Source: Orobanche coerulescens (taxonomy: Eukaryota > Streptophyta > Magnoliopsida > Lamiales > Orobanchaceae). Taken from it: a DNA stretch of 64,000 nucleotides. Where the stretch lies: contig CM065810.1 in assembly GCA_033398695.1 (NCBI GenBank), positions 140,459,215 through 140,523,214 of the forward strand, written 5' to 3'. This document shows positions 11,150 to 22,300 of this stretch, in pieces. Below the pieces are notes generated by a model. That model made no database searches. It was not told the origin of the DNA and saw nothing but the letters and a program-made list of their open reading frames with translations. Both the position numbers and the translations under genes were made by a program. Position 1 is the stretch's first letter. Every line of letters begins with the position of its first letter.

Positions 11150-13565
11150 TGTAACACCCCAAACTAGGCGGATATTACAGTGCCGTGGACCCCTGACTGG
11201 GACCCACCAGGCGAATGAGAATGAATGAATTACACAGGTAAATGTAGTACCGAACCACATTACAACATCAATTACTCCGATGAGGAGTTTTATACAACAC
11301 ACCCAGGATTAAATAGAATACATGTGTATTTTATGTGACGATAAAATACACAACGCTGAATGAAATGAGTGTTCAAACGGAATGTCTGCAGCGGAATAAA
11401 TAAAGGAAACATAAATGACTGAATAAATGATCAATGCATCGGGCCCCTACTAGTATCACTGACTCTCGCCGTCATCGTGCTCTCCCGTGCCTTAGCCTTG
11501 CCATGACTAAAAACAACATCCCCAACGGCCGGCCATACGTAACAACAATCCTCAAGGGTTGAAAATACACAATCATGATATATCTCAAATTATGAATTAT
11601 TCTCACAAACATACGCAATCAAACATGCTATATGAATCGACTAATCGATGCGGCTCAAAGGAATGGCGCCACACTACGTCCGGGATGGAAATGTGTCCGT
11701 GCACAAGCCACCAACGATCAAACACGCGTGGTCTTGTACCTAATCAGTCTCACGAGCAATCGACTCGTGTGCACAGTCCAATGTGAGGCCACCAACCAAC
11801 ACACGACTATAATGTGCCCGACATGAAAATCCTCCACATACCAATCGCACGCCAAGATGACCCTAATGCCACAATATGACAAAAGTGACAATGAAAATGA
11901 ATAATGACTCACCAAGATTGAATGATGGTGAAATGAATGATAGCTCAATGAAATGATCGGAACCGTCGTTCCTTATGACTGAGGTGATTAATTGACAATG
12001 ACGAGTTTTTGATACGGTTAATACAATGATGAATGAGTTATGATTATGAATGAACAACAACAAAAGGAATGAATATCCTTTTAACCGAGTAAGAATTAAC
12101 TTACACAATACCGATGATGAATGTCCGTCCACGAACAACGTCCTAAATGAAATGTCGGTCGCTCGAACAACCTTGAATAACACAATTACCAATAATCCGA
12201 TCATTACGCAAATCAAAAACGATCATAAACGACTCAAACGTCGACACAACGATATCCGAGCTCGAATGAATCGAAACCAACTCCAAGATGAGTATTTCAA
12301 ACCATCAAAACACTTTCAAGGATATCAATAATCCAATAGGAATCCATAACTCATGATTACAACAACATCAATCGGAAAATCCCCAATTAACAAGTCAACC
12401 CCAAGGGTTCTTGAAATAATTCAAAATAACCCTTAAATCCGTAGGAATATGTTTATACAAGTTAGATAATCCATAACTAACATATTCCAATGATAATCCA
12501 AGCTTACACGAAGAAATCGGAAGGAAAACCCCAAAATCCGAAATTCTAGATCCAAGAGATTAATACCTTTGATTCGATGTGATGAAGATGATGAAATGAT
12601 GATCAATCCGAAAGGTGAGCTTGAAGATGATAATTGATGATTACACTCGAAGAATCCTCCGAATCGCTCGAAATCGCCTTAAATACCGAAGGAATGAAAT
12701 GAGATGAAAATGACGAACTCGACTAAACTCGGCCCAATTTATACTCACCCGTGTTAGCGTGCGCTAGCTCCTTGTGCATAGCGTGCGCTAACGAGTAATT
12801 TGGGTAGTCCAAGACCCACCGTCCGAACACGGTAGCGCGCTACGTACCTCTTTGTAGCGTGCGCTACGGCCATACTACTAGCGTGCGCTAATATCCATTG
12901 TTAGCGTGCGCTAGCGAAATATTTGACGCCCGATCTGGAGTCCGTAAAACCATCTCGCCCTCCGATCTAACCTCGATAGCGTGCGCTACAACCATTATTT
13001 AGCGTGCGCTAATATATCGGGCCATGACGCTAACAACAATGCATAGCGGCGCTATGAATAAACCTTGCGATCCAAAGAGCCACCGGACTCAACCCGATTC
13101 GCCCTAGCGCGCTACTCCACACATATAGCGTGCGCTACTACAACCCGTTAGCGCGCGCTACTTACCACTACGTAGCGTGCGCTACAATTAATCTCACCTG
13201 CAGTCCAGTACCTTCTGGACTGCAGCCAAGGTAGCCTTAGCGTGCGCTAAAGCTGAGCGGTAGCGTGCGCTACCTATACCCAATTAGCGTACGCTAAAAG
13301 GAGTATGTAGCGTGCGCTACTCCTCAAGCTCAACTTGCAACGAAAATGAAAATGATGATAAACACGGCACGAAACTCCAATCAGATTAGTGATGAATGAC
13401 GATTGATACACGATACAATTACTCTGGATGATGAATACCATGACTGAATATGAGTGACAAATGATCAATGATGAATGAGATTACTGAGTATCAATTACTG
13501 AATGATAATTACTGAGTGATAATTACTGAGTGATAATTACTGAATGATAATTACTGGGTATTACA
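11150..13565 (-). mobile_element. Element A 3' LTR
   Basis: It begins TGTAACACCCCAAAC and ends ACTGGGTATTACA. The minus-strand TATAAAT box is at 12737-12743, and about 18 AGCGTGCGCTA motifs lie at 12755-13320. Four short repeats of ATAATTACTGAGTG lie near the outer end (13490-13560). Confidence 0.93.
12737..13320 (-). promoter_or_regulatory. LTR A core promoter and U3 palindrome array
   Basis: The TATA box (12737-12743, minus strand) is preceded by an array of TAGCGTGCGCTA and TAGCGCGCTA variants spaced about 15-50 bp. A 7-bp inverted pair, CAGTCCAG and CTGGACTG, lies at about 13200-13225 in the middle of the array. Confidence 0.75.
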
Positions 13566-13583
13566 TACACCCCCCCTTAAAAG
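13566..13583 (-). other. Polypurine tract of element A
   Basis: On the minus strand this reads CTTTTAAGGGGGGGTGTA, directly before the TGTAATACCC start of the 3' LTR. Confidence 0.75.
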
Positions 13584-13683
13584 AGTTTCGTCCCCGAAAC
13601 TAAGGGTCAAACAACTCGGGATAACTCTCCCGCATACTATCCTCGGTTTCCCAAGTATCCTCTTCGACTCCGTGTCTAGACCA

Positions 13684-15110
13684 CTAAATTTTAACCAAAG
13701 GAATCGTCTTATTCCTCAACTGTTTGATTCGCCGCTCTAAAACTCGTATAGGACGCTCCTCATATGAATGATCGTCGGCGATCTCGATTTCGTCGAACTG
13801 AAGTATGTGACTCGGGTCAGCAACATACTTCCGCAATCGAGAGACGTGAAACACATTATGAATTCGGCTCAACGCCGGAGGTAAAGCCAATCGATAAGCT
13901 AACTCGCCTACTCGATCCAAAATCTCAAACGGTCCAATGAATCTCGGACTAACTTTCCCTCTTCCCAAAACGGAAGATACCACGACTGGGATACCTTGAC
14001 CAACACATGGTCGCCACCTCGAACTCTAATGGTCGACGGTTTACTATCTGCGTATGATTTCGCCGACTCGAAGGTCAACAACCGACTCCTGATCAAAGCT
14101 ACCTTCTCACGGGCGGCTATAAGCATATCGGGCTCGGTGCCGATTGATTCTGATAAGTCGTCCCAACACAACGGAGATCGACAACGACGACCATACAAGG
14201 CCTCGTAAGGTGCCATCTTGAGCATGCCAACTGTTATTATACGTGAACTCGATCAATGGTAGTTGGGCTTCCCAATCGTCTTTCCAATCGAGGACGCATG
14301 CCCTCAACATGTCCTCTAATGTCTGAATGGTCCTCTCTGATTGTCCGTCGGACTGAGGATGAAAAGCTGCTTGAGATTAAGCTGAGTTCCCATAGCGCGA
14401 TGAACTGATTTCCAAAAGTGCGACACAAACCGTCCGTCACGATCGGAAACGATACTTTTAGGAGTACCGTGCAGTCTGACTATCTCTTTGATGAACAGTT
14501 GAGCAACTCTCTCGGGACCCCACGTCTCCTTGATCTCAAGGAAATGAGCTGATTTGGTTAAGCGGTCCACGATTACCCAGATCGTGTTCATGCCACGACG
14601 ACTCGTCGGCAAACTCGTGATGAAATCCATAGAAATGTCTTCCCACTTCCATTCGGGAATAGGAAGGGGTTTCAAAGATACCCGCCGGCCGATGTTCAAT
14701 CTTAACTTGTTGATGTGTTAAGCATCTCGAAACAAATTCCGCGACTTCTCGCTTCATATTACTCCACCAAGAATTTTGTTTCAAGTCCTTGTACATCTTG
14801 CTAGACCCGGATGCACAGAATAAGGAGTAGCATGAGCTTCTTTCAAAATCGAGTCTTTCAACTCGTCATTCGCGATACGCACAACCGATTCTTAAACCTC
14901 AAAAGTCCATCCTCGTGGACCACAAATCCAGTGGGCTTTCCTCGAGCCACATCCTCTCGGATGCGCAACAATGATGGGTCCGAACTGATTCTCTCGATTT
15001 CCTCCTCGAGTGACGATGAAATCTCTAACATACGAGCTGCCCGAACTCGCCAAGCTGACCTCGATCTCGGTTCTAAGGAATTCCCGAAGCTCCTTCGAAT
15101 CGTTAAACGG
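13684..15110 (-). pseudogene. Element A integrase and chromodomain-like tail
   Basis: Pieces in order from right to left: the zinc-binding region (MYKDLKQNSWW, then HQQVKIEH, 14796-14690); the DDE core with WKWEDISMDF and SDRDGRFVSHFW (14699-14400); the third acidic region and LRACVLDW (14310-14107); a GPF-type region and [13 protein letters not shown], ending in a TIPLVKI chromodomain start (13983-13684). At least five frame changes separate them. The motifs themselves are well kept, which points to recent breaks or sequencing error. Confidence 0.85.
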
Positions 15111-16566
15111 CAAGCATCTGCTCTCGGACGGACTTACGACTCAAGGCGTCGGCGATAACGTTCGCCTTGCCCGGTGGTAGAGAATCTCGATATCATAATC
15201 TTTGATTAATTCCAACCACTGCCTCTCGACGCATATTTAACTCCTTCGAGTAAATATATACTTTAAGCTCTTATGATCGGTGAATATCTCGATGTAACGC
15301 CATAAAGATAATGACGCCAAATTTTCAAAGCGAACACCACTACCGCTAGCTCCGTGTCGTGGGTCGGATAATTAACCTCGTAAGGTCTCAATTGCCGTGA
15401 AGCATAGGCAATAACCTTCCTGCTCGCATGAGTACACATCCGAGACCCCGTCCGACGCATCACTATAGACCACAAATCCTTCCGTCCCTCGCGGCAAGGA
15501 AAGTACAGCCTTGACATTAACCGGCTCTTGAGTTCCTCAAAACTCCGTTGACACGCGTCGGACCACGTGTATTTCTTATCCTTCCGCAAAAGGTTCGTTA
15601 AGGGTTGAGCGATTCGAGAAAATCCTCTACAAATCGCCGATAATAACCCGCTAATCCGAGGAAACTGGATTTCCTTAACGCTCTTCGGAGGTAGCCAATC
15701 TCGAATAGCCTCCGTCTTCGAGGATCGACATGAACTCCGTCTCGATGAAATTACATGTCCGAGAAAAGTCACTTGGACATCCGTAACTCACATTTAGAAA
15801 ACTTCCCATAAAGTTGTTCTCGCCTCAACACGCCGAGCACTAGATGAAGATGAAACTCGTGTTCCTCCTGGCCACGTGAATAAATCAAAATGTCATCGAT
15901 GAAGACAACAACAAACCGATCCAAAAAGTCGATGAAGACCCGATTCATTAATTCCATGAATACCGCAGTGCATTAGTCAATCCGAACGGCATAACCACAA
16001 ACTCATAATGACCATAGCGTGTTCGAACGCCGTCCTCGCGATATCCGACTCTCGAATCCGAATCGATGATATCCAGATCTTAAGTCGATCTTGGAAAATA
16101 CCGAAGCTCCTCGAAGTTGATCTAAGAGATCGTCAATACGGGGTAAGGGATACTTATTCTTGATCGTCACCTGTTCAACTCCCGATAATCAATACATAAG
16201 CGGAAAGAACCATCCTTCTTCTTGACAAATAACACCGGCGCTCCCCACGGGACGCACTCGGTCGAATATAACCTTTCTCGAACAACTCCTCAAGTTGGTT
16301 CTTTAATTCCCGCATTTCTCGGGCCATCCAGACGGTGCCTTCGATATCGGGGACGTACTGTGCTCCAACTCAATCGTGAATTCCACATCCTCTGTGGAGG
16401 CAAACTGTAACTCGTGCGGAAAAACATCGGCATATTCCCTCACCACCGGAATATCCGTTAACATTATCGATGATTTCTCGGTTTTGGCCATATAGCACCA
16501 ATAACCGACACATCCCCGATTGAGTAACCTTACCGCTTTCATCAAATTAATGACTTTACTGAACAA
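15111..16566 (-). pseudogene. Element A reverse transcriptase and RNase H
   Basis: The stretch at 16566-16303 carries the protease-RT linker (EYADVFP and a FTIELE region). RT fingers and palm run through 16300-15958 in broken frames. The piece at 15957-15769 has MELMNRVF and the intact active site FIDDILIYS. RNase H (15772-15263) shows the [19 protein letters not shown] region and KIWRHYLYG. The ADALSR-type end falls near 15120-15170. The catalytic Asp pair is preserved although the frame is broken at least five times. Confidence 0.85.
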
Positions 16567-16708
16567 ATGGGATTACCTCCCGAAACACACATTCAACCCC
16601 ATCGTTCGAAATGATAGTGACCAAACGCTTTCGGACACTAATGATGGCATCATGACGATCCATCCAATCAATACCCAAGATGATGTCGTCCCCAGAAATC
16701 TACTACGA

Positions 16709-17324
16709 TTAGGTCCGGCCATACACGACCATGAAGTCAATCGACAATTCCAATCTCACGGTTACGATAATTCGTCTACCATCGTGCAGGCCAATGACAT
16801 AAGGCTCATAACTAGTAGCACTACCTAGACGTAGTCTACTCATACATGACTCGGAAATGAATGAATGAGATGCACCAAAGATCAAAAAGGGTACACACAA
16901 AGTTGAGATAGAATATCGAGTGTACCCGAGATCATTCGGCCTCAGGATCATCGGTCTTCTTCATCTCATAAATTGGGCTTGCCACTTCGAACCGACGCCT
17001 CCTGCCTCGATAGCTCTGCCCGCTTTAGCTCCCGCTGCTTTGAACGACGCCGACCGAGTGGCCCGATTCGCACCGAATGACTCGGGCTTGAGATGACGCC
17101 GAGTGGGTTTAAAGTCCCTACGGCAAAAACGGCCCTATGCCCAAGAATCCCACAATTGTGGCACGTGATGCATCGCCTGGACACTTGTTGTCAAATGACC
17201 CTGCTTTCTCACGCTTGAAACAGTGATGGCCGAATCGCCGCCGCGATCGAGATTCCGCGGGTTTAGACGCTAGGGAGGTCGCTCGAAAAAGTAGAGCCCG
17301 CCCGAGGTTTCTTGAAAGTGGCAC
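16709..17324 (-). pseudogene. Element A zinc knuckle and protease
   Basis: The stretch at 17324-16966 includes remnants of CCHC knuckles, for example CHNCGILGH. The protease at 16951-16709 has GASHSFISESC and a recognisable body. The catalytic Asp-Ser-Gly region reads FGASHSF in the open frame: the Asp codon GAT is present in the DNA, but a small indel at a CTG site shifts it out of frame. Confidence 0.75.
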
Positions 17325-17462
17325 GACTCCCGCCGACCGACACGGTTCTTGGACTTCTTGCTAGCGACGAAGGTTGCCGCTTAGCAATTTCCTTAGCCGT
17401 AAGCTCGTAAGTAAGAGCCTTCTCAATGAACTCGCCAACGTGGTGCAATTATGATTAAGTAA

Positions 17463-18217
17463 TCAAGTCTCATACGGGGTTTCACCTCTTGTCAAATACT
17501 TGATCTTGTCCGCTTCGAGTGAATGATAGATGAGGCGAACGGAATAAGTTCTCAAATTTTTCGGCGATGGCGAGAACATCATCATCCGCCGAAAGGTCGG
17601 GAGTGAGTAATTCCGACAACTTGGCCTCCCGAGTGGGGCCGGATAGTACCTCTCCATCATGAGAGTCTTGAACCGATCCCAAGTACATGTTCCGTCTGTG
17701 GGCTTCAACGATAACCACCATGAATGAGCGCTCTTACCGAGATAGTAAGCCGCAATCGAAACTTTATGCCCTTCAGTGGCAATCCACCATAGCAAATAAC
17801 TTCTCAAAATGCTCAAGCCGCTGAACAATATCCGCCGGCCGATGAGCCCTCAAAAGTAGGTGGTCGCCGCAGAGATATCGCTAATGATATTGCTTACACC
17901 CTCTCTTGCCTCCGAGGTGGCGGCGGAGGAGCCCGCCGATTTTGATTGACGGAGTTATGCATCGTCTCCATCAACCGAGCCATCTCGGTCATTTGGGCCA
18001 TCATGCCTCGCATAAATGCGAGTGGGTCAACCCGACACCCTCCGACCGAGCCGTGTCCTGCACGACTCGATAGTGAATGATCGCGGCCTGTAAGTGAGTG
18101 GCAGATCACCGCTCGATGAGTTAGCATTATTCTGGCATTCAGACGGTATTCGCACGAGTTCTCGGATTCGCCCGCTCCACGGCCTCGTCCTCCACGCCCT
18201 CTCGCCACCCTTTCCAT
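17463..18217 (-). pseudogene. Element A gag
   Basis: The chosen start is ATG at 18217, opening MERVARGRGGRGRGAG, the Gly-Arg-rich beginning seen in chromovirus gag. MAQMTEMARLMETMHN lies at 17990-17940. The capsid-like region at 17828-17463 has AAYYLGKSAHSWWLSL, then TCTWDRFKTLMMERYYP. Compared with the copy at 35381-35494, the frame is lost soon after the Arg-Gly stretch through indels at CTG, CAG and CGG sites. Confidence 0.8.
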
Positions 18218-18691
18218 ATCAAGTGGAAAGTCATATGATGATTATACATCTCGCATGAGTATCACATTATGATTATATTATGAAATGATGAAAATGAGCA
18301 TACGCGCTCAAATACAACGATTACATGAATGATTAGTTGACGTGACATGATTTCGATGAAATTATCAAATGATTATCTTGAACAATTTAACAAGACTGAT
18401 GATATGATCTTCAAGATCAACAACTGAGTAATGAAATGAATTGAGTGATTAATGAGTTAACATTATCGACTTGATCACAATTGAAATTGATGAATGAGGA
18501 TTGTTAACTAATGAATTATGAATGAATGATTATTGCCAGAAATTATACCATGGCATCAGAAATCTTACAGTTCTTGGTCTGATTGGCTCGGCATTTGCAC
18601 AGGTCACACGTGACGCGAAAGTCCAATGATACTAGTCCGATGACGATGATTTCAAATGAGACATGACTTGGAGGGTAGTATTCAAAACCAC

Positions 18692-18703
18692 GCTCCGATA
18701 CCA
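18692..18703 (-). other. Primer binding site of element A (tRNA-Met type)
   Basis: On the minus strand this reads TGGTATCGGAGC. It differs by one base from TGGTATCAGAGC, complementary to plant initiator tRNA-Met. It lies 4 bp from the LTR end, as usual. Confidence 0.8.
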
Positions 18704-18707
18704 ACTC

Positions 18708-21112
18708 TGTAACACCCCAAACTAGGCGGATATTACAGTGTCGTGGACCCCCGACTGGGACCCACCAGGCGAATGAGAATGAATGAATTACACAGGTAAA
18801 TGTAGTACCGAACCACATTACAACATCAATTACTCCGATGAGGAGTTTTATACAACACACCCAGGATTAAATAGAATACATGTGTATTTTATGTGACGAT
18901 AAAATACACAACGCTGAATGAAATGAGTGTTCAAACGGAATGTCTGCAGCGGAATAAATAAAGGAAACATAAATGATCAATAAATGATCGAACAGATCGG
19001 GGCCCCTACTAGTATCACTGGGACTCCTCGCCGTCATCGTGCTTCCCCGTGCCTTAGCCTTGCCATGACTAAAAACAACATCCCCAACGGCCGGGCCATA
19101 CGTAACAACAATCCTCAAGGGTTGAAAATACACAATCATGATATATCCAAATTATGAATTATTCTCACAAACATACGCAATCAAACATGCTATATGAATC
19201 GACTAATCAAGACGGCTCAAAGGAATGGCGCCACACTACGTCCGGATGGAAATGTGTCCGTGCACAAGCCACCAATGATCAAACACGCGTGGTCTTGTAC
19301 CTAATCGCCTCACGAGCAATCGACTCGTGTGCATACCCAATGTGAGGCCACCAACCAACACACGACTATAATGTGCCCGACATGAAAATCCTACATACCA
19401 ATCGGCACGCCAAGATGACCCTAATGCCACAATATGACAAAAGTGACAATGAAAATGAATAATGACTCACCAAGATTGAATGATGGTGAAATGAATGATA
19501 GCTCAATGAAATGATCGGAACCGCTGCTCCTTATGACCGAGGTGATTAATTGACAATGACGAAGTTTTTGATACGGTTAATACAATGATGAATGAGTTAT
19601 GATTATGAATGAACAACAACAAAAGGAATGAATATCCTTTTAACCGAGTAAGAATTAACTTACACAATACCGATGATGAATGTCCGTCCACGAACAACGT
19701 CCTAAATGAAATGTCGGTCGCTTCGAACAACCTTGAATAACACAATTACCAATAATCCGATCATTACGCAAATCAAAAACGATCATAAACGACTCAAACG
19801 TCGACACAACGATACCCGAGCTCGAATGAATCGAAACCAACTCCAATATGAGTATTTCAAACCATCAAAACACTTTCAAGGATATCAATAATCCAATAGG
19901 AATCCATAACTCATGATTACAACAACATCAATCGGAAAATCCCCAATTAACCGAAGTCAACCCCAAGGGTTCTTGAAATAATTCGAAAATAACCCTTAAA
20001 TCCGTAGGAATATGTTTATACAAGTTAGATAATCCATAACTAACATATTCCAATGATAATCCAAGCTTACACGAAGAAATCGGAAGGAAAACCCCAAAAT
20101 CCAAATTCTAGATCCAAGATATTAATACCTTTGATTCGATGTGATGAAGATGATGAAATGATGATCAATCCGAAAGGTGAGCTTGAAGATGATGATTGAT
20201 GATTACACCTCAAGAATCCTCCGAATCGCCGAAATCGCCGTAAATACCGAAGGAATGAAATGAGATGAAAATGACGAACTCGACTAAACTCGGCCCAATT
20301 TATACTACCCAAGGTTAGCGTGCGCTAGCCTTGTGCATAGCGTGCGCTAACGAGTAATTTGGGTAGTCCAAGACCCACCGTCCGAACACGAGCGCGCGCA
20401 CGTACCTCTTTGTAGCGTGCGCTACGGCCATACTACTAGCGTGCGCTAATATCCATTGTTAGCGTGCGCTAGCGAAATATTTGACGCCAAGATCGAGTCC
20501 GTAAAACCATCTCGCCTCGATCTAACCTCGATAGCGTGCGCTACAACCATTATTTACCGTGCGCTAATATATCGCCACAGACGCTAACAACAATGCATAG
20601 CGGCGCTATGAATAAACCGGTGCATCCAAAGAGCCACCGGACTCAACCCGATTCGCCTAGCGCGCTACTCCACACATATAGCGTGCGCTACTACAACCCG
20701 TTAGCGCGCGCTACTTACCACTACGTAGCGTGCGCTACAATTATCTCACTGCACCCAAGACCTTCCGGATCGCAGCCAAGGTAGCCTTAGCGTGCGCTAA
20801 AGCCGAGCGGTAGCGGCGCTACCTATACCCAATTAGCGTACGCTAAAAGGAGTATGTAGCGGCGCTACTCCTCAAGCTCACTTGCAACGAAAATGAAAAT
20901 GATGATAAACACGACACCTAAACTCCAATCGATTAGTGATGAATGACGATTGATACACGATACAATTACTCTGGATGATGAATACCATGACTGAATATGA
21001 GTGACAAATGATCAATGATGAATGAGATTACTGAGTATCAATTACTGAATGATAATTACTGAGTGATAATTACTGAGTGATAATTACTGAATGATAATTA
21101 CTGGGTATTACA
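18708..21112 (-). mobile_element. Element A 5' LTR
   Basis: It matches 11150-13565 along its length. The TATA box is at 20298-20305 and the palindrome array at 20314-20876. Several AGCGTGCGCT copies read AGCGGCGCT here. It is followed by the TSD ACGTC (21113-21117). The same LTR is duplicated at 35988-38404. Confidence 0.92.
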
Positions 21113-21366
21113 ACGTCTAACAAAGTTAAACGGACTTACGGGAAACTCGAAACAGCAGTTTAGAACGAGATTCGCAAGAATCGAACTCAAGTGCGGAAAA
21201 GTCGCTGAAAAGCACGAAACTCAACAAAAAGACACCGAAACAAACTCGGATGTCAAAAAGTGTAGAATTAATCATTCTCGTGGTGACGAAACGGTCTCAA
21301 GCGAGTCGTCAAAATGGACTTCCGCCAAAAATAGAAAATTACCTAAATCAAAATTACGGTATTACA
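21113..21366 (-). mobile_element. Element B 3' LTR, part 2 (first copy)
   Basis: This continues LTR B after element A and matches 54939-55194. It ends CGGTATTACA at 21366. A second copy lies at 38405-38660. Confidence 0.92.
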
Positions 21367-21851
21367 TTCTACCCTCCTTAAAAGAAGTTTCGTCCCAAAC
21401 TTAAAACAAGTAGGGAGAAGAAATATCCCGTCAGGAAAAACTCGACGAGATACACAAGAACCGAAAACTTACGCCCAAACGGCGAATCATCAATATAGAA
21501 CACAACAATACATTACCCGAAGGTAAACCAAACCAATGCCGAAATGGATACGAATCACAATGCCCGAAGGCTCCAACGGAAAATACCGATACATCACAAT
21601 GGCTGAAAGTCGAATGTACCCCAAAGTCAGATATCACGATGGCTCGAAAGTCGAATGACTCAAGTCAGTAAATCATCACAATACAGATCTCAAAGAAACA
21701 AACTCGATCTTGACATACCCCTTGGCGTATGAACAACCAGTCGCAAATCGTCGGACATATCCAATACAACATGGGTTACGAACGACCAAACAATAAGGCT
21801 CAAGAGGGACGTCACAGTACGCCCGATCCGGAAATGTGTCCGTGCACATGT
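21367..21851 (-). mobile_element. Element B interior next to its 3' LTR (first copy)
   Basis: It starts with a polypurine tract (minus strand CTTTTAAGGAGGGTAGAA, 21367-21384). It then has AAGTTTCGTCCC, the usual start of non-coding sequence after pol. No protein is recognisable. The sequence matches 38661-39147 and stops abruptly at the CACTA element. Confidence 0.85.
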
Positions 21852-22300
21852 AGTAACACCTAAGAAGTGTTGTTTAATAGCCTAAAATTGCTGCTTTAGA
21901 TCTAATGTATCACTTTTGAAAGTAGGTTGAAAAGTCCTGTTTCCTTAGACCTATGAAAACACTTTTTTCTCGCTTATGCGACACTTATAAAAAGTGTTTC
22001 AATATATAGCTCTAGCATCACTTTTCTTCTGGCAACATTTTTTCTCTCAGAGGCATCACTTTTTTAGTGGTGGCATTTATTCAAATGTATCACTTGTTAT
22101 AATTTATGGCAACACTTTTTTATTTTATCAGTGTAATAATGCAACACTTTTTCTATTAAATTGATAATTTCTTTTTATTCTACACTTTTTATATTCATCA
22201 CTTTTTTTTACATATCTAACACTTTTATGTGGTTTTTAATTCTATTAGAGTAACACTTGCTTAAATAAAGAACGAAAACACTTTTCCATCAATATAATCC
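21852..22300. repeat. CACTA left subterminal repeats
   Basis: Many copies of AACACTTTT, ATCACTTTT and AAGTGTT occur in both orientations. This is the kind of array bound by TNPA-like proteins in En/Spm elements. The binding role is inferred from the family. Confidence 0.75.

Larger units (their letters stand above)
11150..21112 (-). mobile_element. Element A: complete Ty3/gypsy element with heavily frameshifted coding region
   Basis: The 5-bp TSD ACGTC lies at 11145-11149 and 21113-21117. The intact target, with a single ACGTC, is seen in the other LTR B at 54939-54943. Two LTRs (2416 and 2405 bp) flank gag, protease, RT, RNase H, integrase and a chromodomain-like tail in the normal gypsy order on the minus strand. 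Catalytic motifs are recognisable, but frames change every 100-300 bp. Many breaks fall at CHG sites and may be sequencing errors. Confidence 0.92.
18108..21851. repeat. Left copy of a 3.7-kb direct duplication flanking the CACTA element
   Basis: It runs from inside A gag through LTR A, the TSD ACGTC and the LTR B tail into B's interior. The right copy is 35381-39147. The CACTA element fills the space between the copies exactly. Confidence 0.9.

Noticed and set aside
11890..12110. ATGAATGA-rich stretches in LTR A as a microsatellite or origin
   Set aside because: The AATGA words are loosely scattered, unevenly spaced and present in all LTR A copies; they are ordinary R/U5 sequence.
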